A program made the translations under genes and the position numbers. 64,000 bases of DNA, from contig NC_035164.2 in the NCBI RefSeq assembly GCF_001659605.2, positions 5,702,438-5,766,437 on the forward strand. The letters are read 5' to 3'. The notes beneath the pieces were generated by a model that saw only the letters and a list, made by a program, of their open reading frames with translations, did not search any database and had not been told where the DNA came from. The DNA is from Manihot esculenta (Eukaryota; Streptophyta; Magnoliopsida; Malpighiales; Euphorbiaceae). Of the stretch, positions 59,632-64,000 are shown in pieces (the stretch's first letter is position 1; each line of letters starts with the position of its first letter).

Positions 59632-61930
59632 TGTAACAGCCCGGAAACCGGTACCCTCTCTGTAACGGCCCAAACTGCTCGGCACTAGGATCCAGATCGG
59701 CTTAAGGCCGCCTAGACCCGTAGTAAGCCTATCCTGAACTCTGTGTACCTGTTACAATCCCATACATGATCCGACTGGACTATTAACTGTTAAAACTTTT
59801 CATTAAAACAACCAGACTTAACCTGTAAAACACTCTCTGTAGGTCCAAGCATATGAACCAAAATGCTCAGATAGACTCATCTGAACTAGCCCTCAGGCTA
59901 TCTATAACACACCAGTGATGCTTTACCAAGTAACCTCCATACCCTATGCGCTCTGCAGCATAGAACCCACTCTGTAAGGGTCAGCATATCATAAGTTAAC
60001 TTGGTTACCATAGAGTCACAGGAATCAAACCTGGTCTTCTCTAGTGGTCTACTCTGTGGATCACAGGAATCAAACCTGGTCTTTCCTTTGCACTGGTCTT
60101 GGGTCAAGGAAGCCCTCACAGTTATCATTCACTGGGTTTTCGAAACACAACATATATTAAGTCTGATCTGACTCATTTCTCATCAAGAAACTGTAAAACT
60201 GGATACATGCATATACAAGGGATAAACATACTATAGGCAAGGCACATTCTAAACCACAAGCACACTATCTGACTGTCTATTACATCACTTTTACATATAT
60301 CTCTTGAATTACATCATGTCCACACTATACTATTACACACATACTGAAGCCAACACTCTGATGCTTCTGACTTCCCAGCTAACCCTGTACCTGCAAAACT
60401 GGGATTAAGGGAAAGGGATGAGCTATAAAGCCCAGTGAGTAGAAACACTGAAAATAGTTCATTCATACACATCTTTTATGAAAATGCAACACAACTCATA
60501 CATTCCACATCATTGATTGGACATGACTTCAAAACTCCCTCGACGGGCTATTGATGTCGCCTGGGTCCAATCATCTGGAATTAGACATGACCTCAAAACT
60601 CCCTCGACGGGCTATTGATGTCGCCTTGGTCCAATTCCCACTATCACTGAATAAGGCAATGCAACAACTTCGTGATTCTAATGCAACTCACCCTAATAGA
60701 AATCATAACAGTCATGATGCATGAACTATGCTTCATACATTCCATTTTCTCAAAATAAAAGATTAAGTTTAGTTCTACTCACCTCTGCTCCTCAAGCAGA
60801 AACCTGACTGACGCTGCAACTGCTAAGCCTGACGACCTCCCTGAACTGTCGGGTCCAAGCCTACACAAATGGACTCGACTGAGGTGTCAAACATACTCTT
60901 AGCAACTCTTACACAATCCCCTATAATCCCCTCTGACCCTCTGAAAACAATCACATAAACATGCAAAAGAAGGCTGGACAGAGCACCTTCGGCGGCACCT
61001 TCGGCGGCCGAATGTGCATGACAGAGCCGAAAGTCCATTCTTTCGGAAGCAACCTTAGGCAGCCGAAACTGCCTCCACAAGGGGTTCGGCGGCCGAATCC
61101 TCCCTTCGGCGGCCGAACCTGAGTTCATCCAGAACTCAGCTTCGTGCATGAACAAGCCTGCCAAGCACCAACCCCACTCCATACATGCATACCTCCTCCT
61201 TCACTCACATATACTCAGGTATATGACCCAAGGGGTCCAAAACTACCTACTAACCCCAACAAAACAGCAACTATAACACATATACATACTTACACCATTA
61301 AAACATCAAAACTAACCCTATATACATAACTCTCCCCTTAACCTCTTTAAAAGCTGTTATAAATCAGTAAAACAAGTTTAAAGACTTCCCTTACCTCTTG
61401 AAAACAGAAGAGGACCAGCCAACTCAGCAACTCCTCCTCCAAAGCTTCAAACCCTCACAACTCTTCTTTTCTCTCAAAAACGTTCAACCCCTTTTGCAAA
61501 AGACCAACCCTCTGCATAAGCTGATTAAAGCTTGCAGATGAGTCAAGGGAGACGTGGCCAAACCTCTGGTCATGATCTGGAGGTGAACACCTGGCCAAAC
61601 CACGGACTGAGGAGTGTGCACAACGAACCGACCTCCTCAGCTTCGGCTGTCGAAACTGCATGCAAAACCATGCAACTTTCGGGGGCCGAACATAAACTTC
61701 GGGGGCCGAACATTGGGCACTTTCGGCGGCCGAACTTACATTCGGGGGCCGAACCTGGCAGAAACTCCTTAGGCCAATTCTCCTCACAACTTACCTCTTT
61801 CTGAATCAAACCTTTTAAACACTTGAAAATCTTTTAGAAACCCTTCACTCTTACCCTTCTAGCACCTCTGACATTCCGGAATTCCACCGGATGGTAAGAA
61901 TTCTGATGCCTGAACTAGCCGGGTATTACA
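59632..61930 (-). repeat. 3' LTR of element F (2299 bp)
   Basis: On the plus strand it runs from TGTAACAGCCCGG to CCGGGTATTACA. It has symmetric sites at about 60980-61120 and 61640-61760, the AAGAG|GTAAG donor at about 61393-61402 on the minus strand, and a two-unit tandem block with CTCCCTCGACGGGCTATTG (about 60515-60630). Confidence 0.9.
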
Positions 61931-61967
61931 TTCTTCCCCCCTTATAAAACATTCGTCCTCGAATGTT
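61931..61967 (-). promoter_or_regulatory. Polypurine tract and hairpin of element F
   Basis: The complement of 61931-61943 reads AAGGGGGGAAGAA next to the LTR. AACATTCG and CGAATGTT arms (61948-61967, loop TCCT) match the hairpin seen in B, C and E. Confidence 0.75.
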
Positions 61968-63385
61968 AAAAACAAACAGATAAACATATAAAGCCTACCA
62001 CTTCTCTCGCAAGAGAGAATTCCTGCATCTCTAGTTTCCTGAGTTGAGTCCATACTGCAAAATCCTTTTTCTGAACTCTACAGCTTTCGCTGCGCTATGC
62101 TGATCCTTATTCCTTTTTCTCTTTATCTTTTCTTAACCAACCTCTTTTCTAACCGTTACTTCCAAACTCTCAACTGGTAGCATTCAAAACTTTGCTCACA
62201 CCAAAACCATAAATAACTTTTATCAGAGCAGCTAAACGATTATCAATCCTAACAAGGAAAACTTGGTACTTACTTACCAGCTTGCACTCACTGATCTATT
62301 CACCTATCAGAGCAAAACCTTAAGGATTTATCGTTCGTTTCCCACACCAACTTGTGCATATACCAGGGTGAGGTACTAAGTCAGATAAAACCCTTAACTA
62401 CCAAGCCTCTTTTCCACTATCCTGACTATTCTTAGCTTTCTCTCTGCAGGTGCCATTCTGTAGAAGAAAGAGAGGAAGCAATGGTTCCGCGTCCAGATAC
62501 CATTCTCATTCCAATCCTACCTCCCTGACAGATGGTAAACCTGACATCCTACCTGGGAAACATCTAGTACTCACGAGAAAAGGGCACTGAGGCTGATTCC
62601 CTGTCCTGACAAACGTGCTCACAACCCTCTGATAACCTTTCCTGAATAACCGTGAGCCTGTAGGGCTGACATCAACTTCTAGGCACCTCTATACGCTGTC
62701 CTTCGAAAGGACGACCACTGATCCATCCTATACTCTGAACTCTCCTACCTTGTCTCTATTGACACAGGTAGGACTATGAGTAGCTACTCAATCCGCCCTA
62801 GATTGACATCACTAGTCAACTCTAGAACCATAAGGTCAGCTGGATTGCATCCACTACTCTCACATGCACTGAAATGAACCTACAGACTGACTCTGCCACA
62901 GATGGATCACACGCGGGTCTAGCAACCCAAAGAAAACTCTCTAAGCCCAGAAGTCATCAAACCCACTCTATTACCAGCTCACCAAAAGCAAGGAAAGCGA
63001 AACACTAGGGTCCAAAACAAAGCATACACATCCAAACACTTTCAAGTGAACGTACCTGACGTCACCGTATTTGATGTCGCAATCTCTTACTGAGTCAGGG
63101 TGAAGATCCAAGCTAACGCAAATGGAACTTCTCTCGGGAATCCACTGAAGAAAAGACTGACCTTTTCCTCTGCCTCAACTACCACCTATTCCCAGACTAC
63201 TCTAAACCTTTTTTTTTTTTTTCTCTTTTTCTGATCTATCCCACTTTTCTTTCTGCTATTATCTTACTTACCTTTACTTCTTACTTGAGCGAACCATTGT
63301 CACTATGCCTGGGATTAGAGAAACCTGAAACATAGCATCTTATACCCATTCTCTCTTTTTAACTCTTTTCTGATACTCTATTTCT
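61968..63385 (-). other. Internal region of element F, not recognised
   Basis: There is no long ORF and no gypsy pol motif on either strand. Composition is moderate (not as AT-rich as the spacers), with a T14-like run near 63210. It may be captured host sequence or decayed element sequence. Confidence 0.45.
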
Positions 63386-63781
63386 TTAACTCTTAGCTAT
63401 TACCTTTTCTCTACCTCTCCATCTCTTTACAGAACTTGGACCAGCATCACTATATAAACTAGGGTTTATCCTATTCCAGAACTCCTTTTTCTTTGACCTT
63501 TTACGGCCTCTAACCTTTTTCTTTGTAGCTTTCCCCCACTTTGCTCCTTTCCAGGTAGCTGTACTCCAGGTGGAGGGATCATTCTCTCCTATCCTAGAAT
63601 CCTTGGTCTGAGTATCCTCTAAAGTCTCTTCATCTACATTCACCTGTACACCTACATCCCTTCTTTGCACATCCACTTCTAGCTCTCTCCTGTTTTCTGA
63701 TTCTAGATTCATTCCTTCTCTACTATCATCAAAAGACCCTTCCGACGGATCTGAATCACTCTGAGGACTAATTCCACTCAT
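63386..63781 (-). CDS. Short gag-like protein of element F
   Basis: ATG 63781 is preceded, like the gag ATG of B and C, by a TTTTCAG acceptor-like site. The 131-aa product starts MSGISPQSDSDPSEGS, is acidic in its first half, then strongly basic (KKKVRGRKRSKKK), then FWNRINPSLYSDAG, which parallels the [14 protein letters not shown] region just before the zinc knuckle of B gag. The gag core, Pro/Tyr-rich segment and CCHC knuckle are absent. It could be a residual nucleic-acid-binding peptide or merely non-functional remains. Confidence 0.55.
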   Translation of the reverse strand: MSGISPQSDSDPSEGSFDDSREGMNLESENRRELEVDVQRRDVGVQVNVDEETLEDTQTKDSRIGENDPSTWSTATWKGAKWGKATKKKVRGRKRSKKKEFWNRINPSLYSDAGPSSVKRWRGREKVIAKS

Positions 63782-64000
63782 CTTAGCTCTTCTGAAAACA
63801 CAAAACACAAATAAGCAAACATTAGCACACATATAGTTCATATGAAAGACACATGAACATAGAACATATACATGCATAGCATCCAGCATAGCATTTCACA
63901 TCAGCATGCAAAACAAACTTCCTATCTTAGTGGACATGATTTAACTTATTGTGCTTTGCCTTTCTATAACCTCTAGACCAACCTCTTTCCGATGTGAGAT

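Larger units (their letters stand above)
59632..64000 (-). mobile_element. Element F: B/C/E-family relative, minus strand, without visible pol; partial
   Basis: On the minus strand, the window's right edge matches the sequence just after the primer site of B and C (AGGTTATAGAAAGGCAAAGC, CATGTCCACTA). A short gag (63781-63386), about 1.4 kb of unrecognised sequence, the polypurine tract and a 3' LTR (61930-59632) follow. Only ~2 kb separates the gag start from the LTR, against ~5 kb in B, so protease, RT and integrase are missing. The 5' LTR should lie just beyond 64000. The target duplication is predicted to be CTAGG (59627-59631). Confidence 0.85.

Overview
The window is nuclear DNA from a dicotyledonous plant. 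Evidence: spliced genes with GT/AG introns, plant-type cytochrome P450 genes of the CYP88A class, chromodomain-bearing Ty3/gypsy retrotransposons primed by initiator Met-tRNA, Ty1/copia and Athila-like debris, and hAT-type MITEs in an AT-rich background. The protein and repeat style would fit Malpighiales (for example Euphorbiaceae), but that is a guess.

Host genes: only two are convincing, and they are paralogues on the + strand. KAO-like gene 1 (5341-8138) and gene 2 (53677-57299) each have eight coding exons, and all eight have identical lengths in the two genes (233, 478, 264, 90, 79, 107, 122 and 118 bp). Each encodes 496 aa. Both look like ent-kaurenoic acid oxidase (CYP88A), the P450 that makes GA12 from ent-kaurenoic acid in gibberellin synthesis. 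They are probably a tandem duplication now separated by about 45 kb of transposon DNA.

Layout: 1-3794 is the 3' end of Ty3/gypsy element E (pol tail and 3' LTR). Gene 1 follows. 8.1-16.9 kb is AT-rich and holds hAT-like MITEs (one nested in another) and a minus-strand solo LTR of the E family with TSD GGACC. 16955-43135 is a three-level nest. The outer element D (TSD AAAAT) carries a decayed 'putative gypsy-type transposon'/coiled-coil gene broken by a hAT-like MITE. D holds element C (22885-42465, TSD AGTGG), and the 5' LTR of C holds element B (24716-34538, TSD GTTAT). B is young (two 2230-bp LTRs with about nine differences seen by eye) but has two premature stops. C has six premature stops, every one a G:C to A:T change. 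43.1-53 kb is AT-rich, with a D-type solo LTR and two more hAT-like MITEs. Gene 2 follows. 58.0-59.6 kb is an antisense Athila-like gag/protease fragment split by a Ty1/copia reverse-transcriptase fragment. 59632-64000 is minus-strand element F, an E/B/C-family relative with a short gag and no visible pol.

The most distinctive unexplained signal is in the long (about 2.2-2.4 kb) LTRs of the B/C/E/F family. All carry two clusters of a symmetric site, TTCGGC-N-GCCGAA, a strongly conserved splice-donor-like AAGAG|GTAAG, and a tandem-repeat block at the same place whose unit differs from copy to copy. I found no credible tRNA, rRNA or CRISPR, and no gene cluster beyond the KAO pair.
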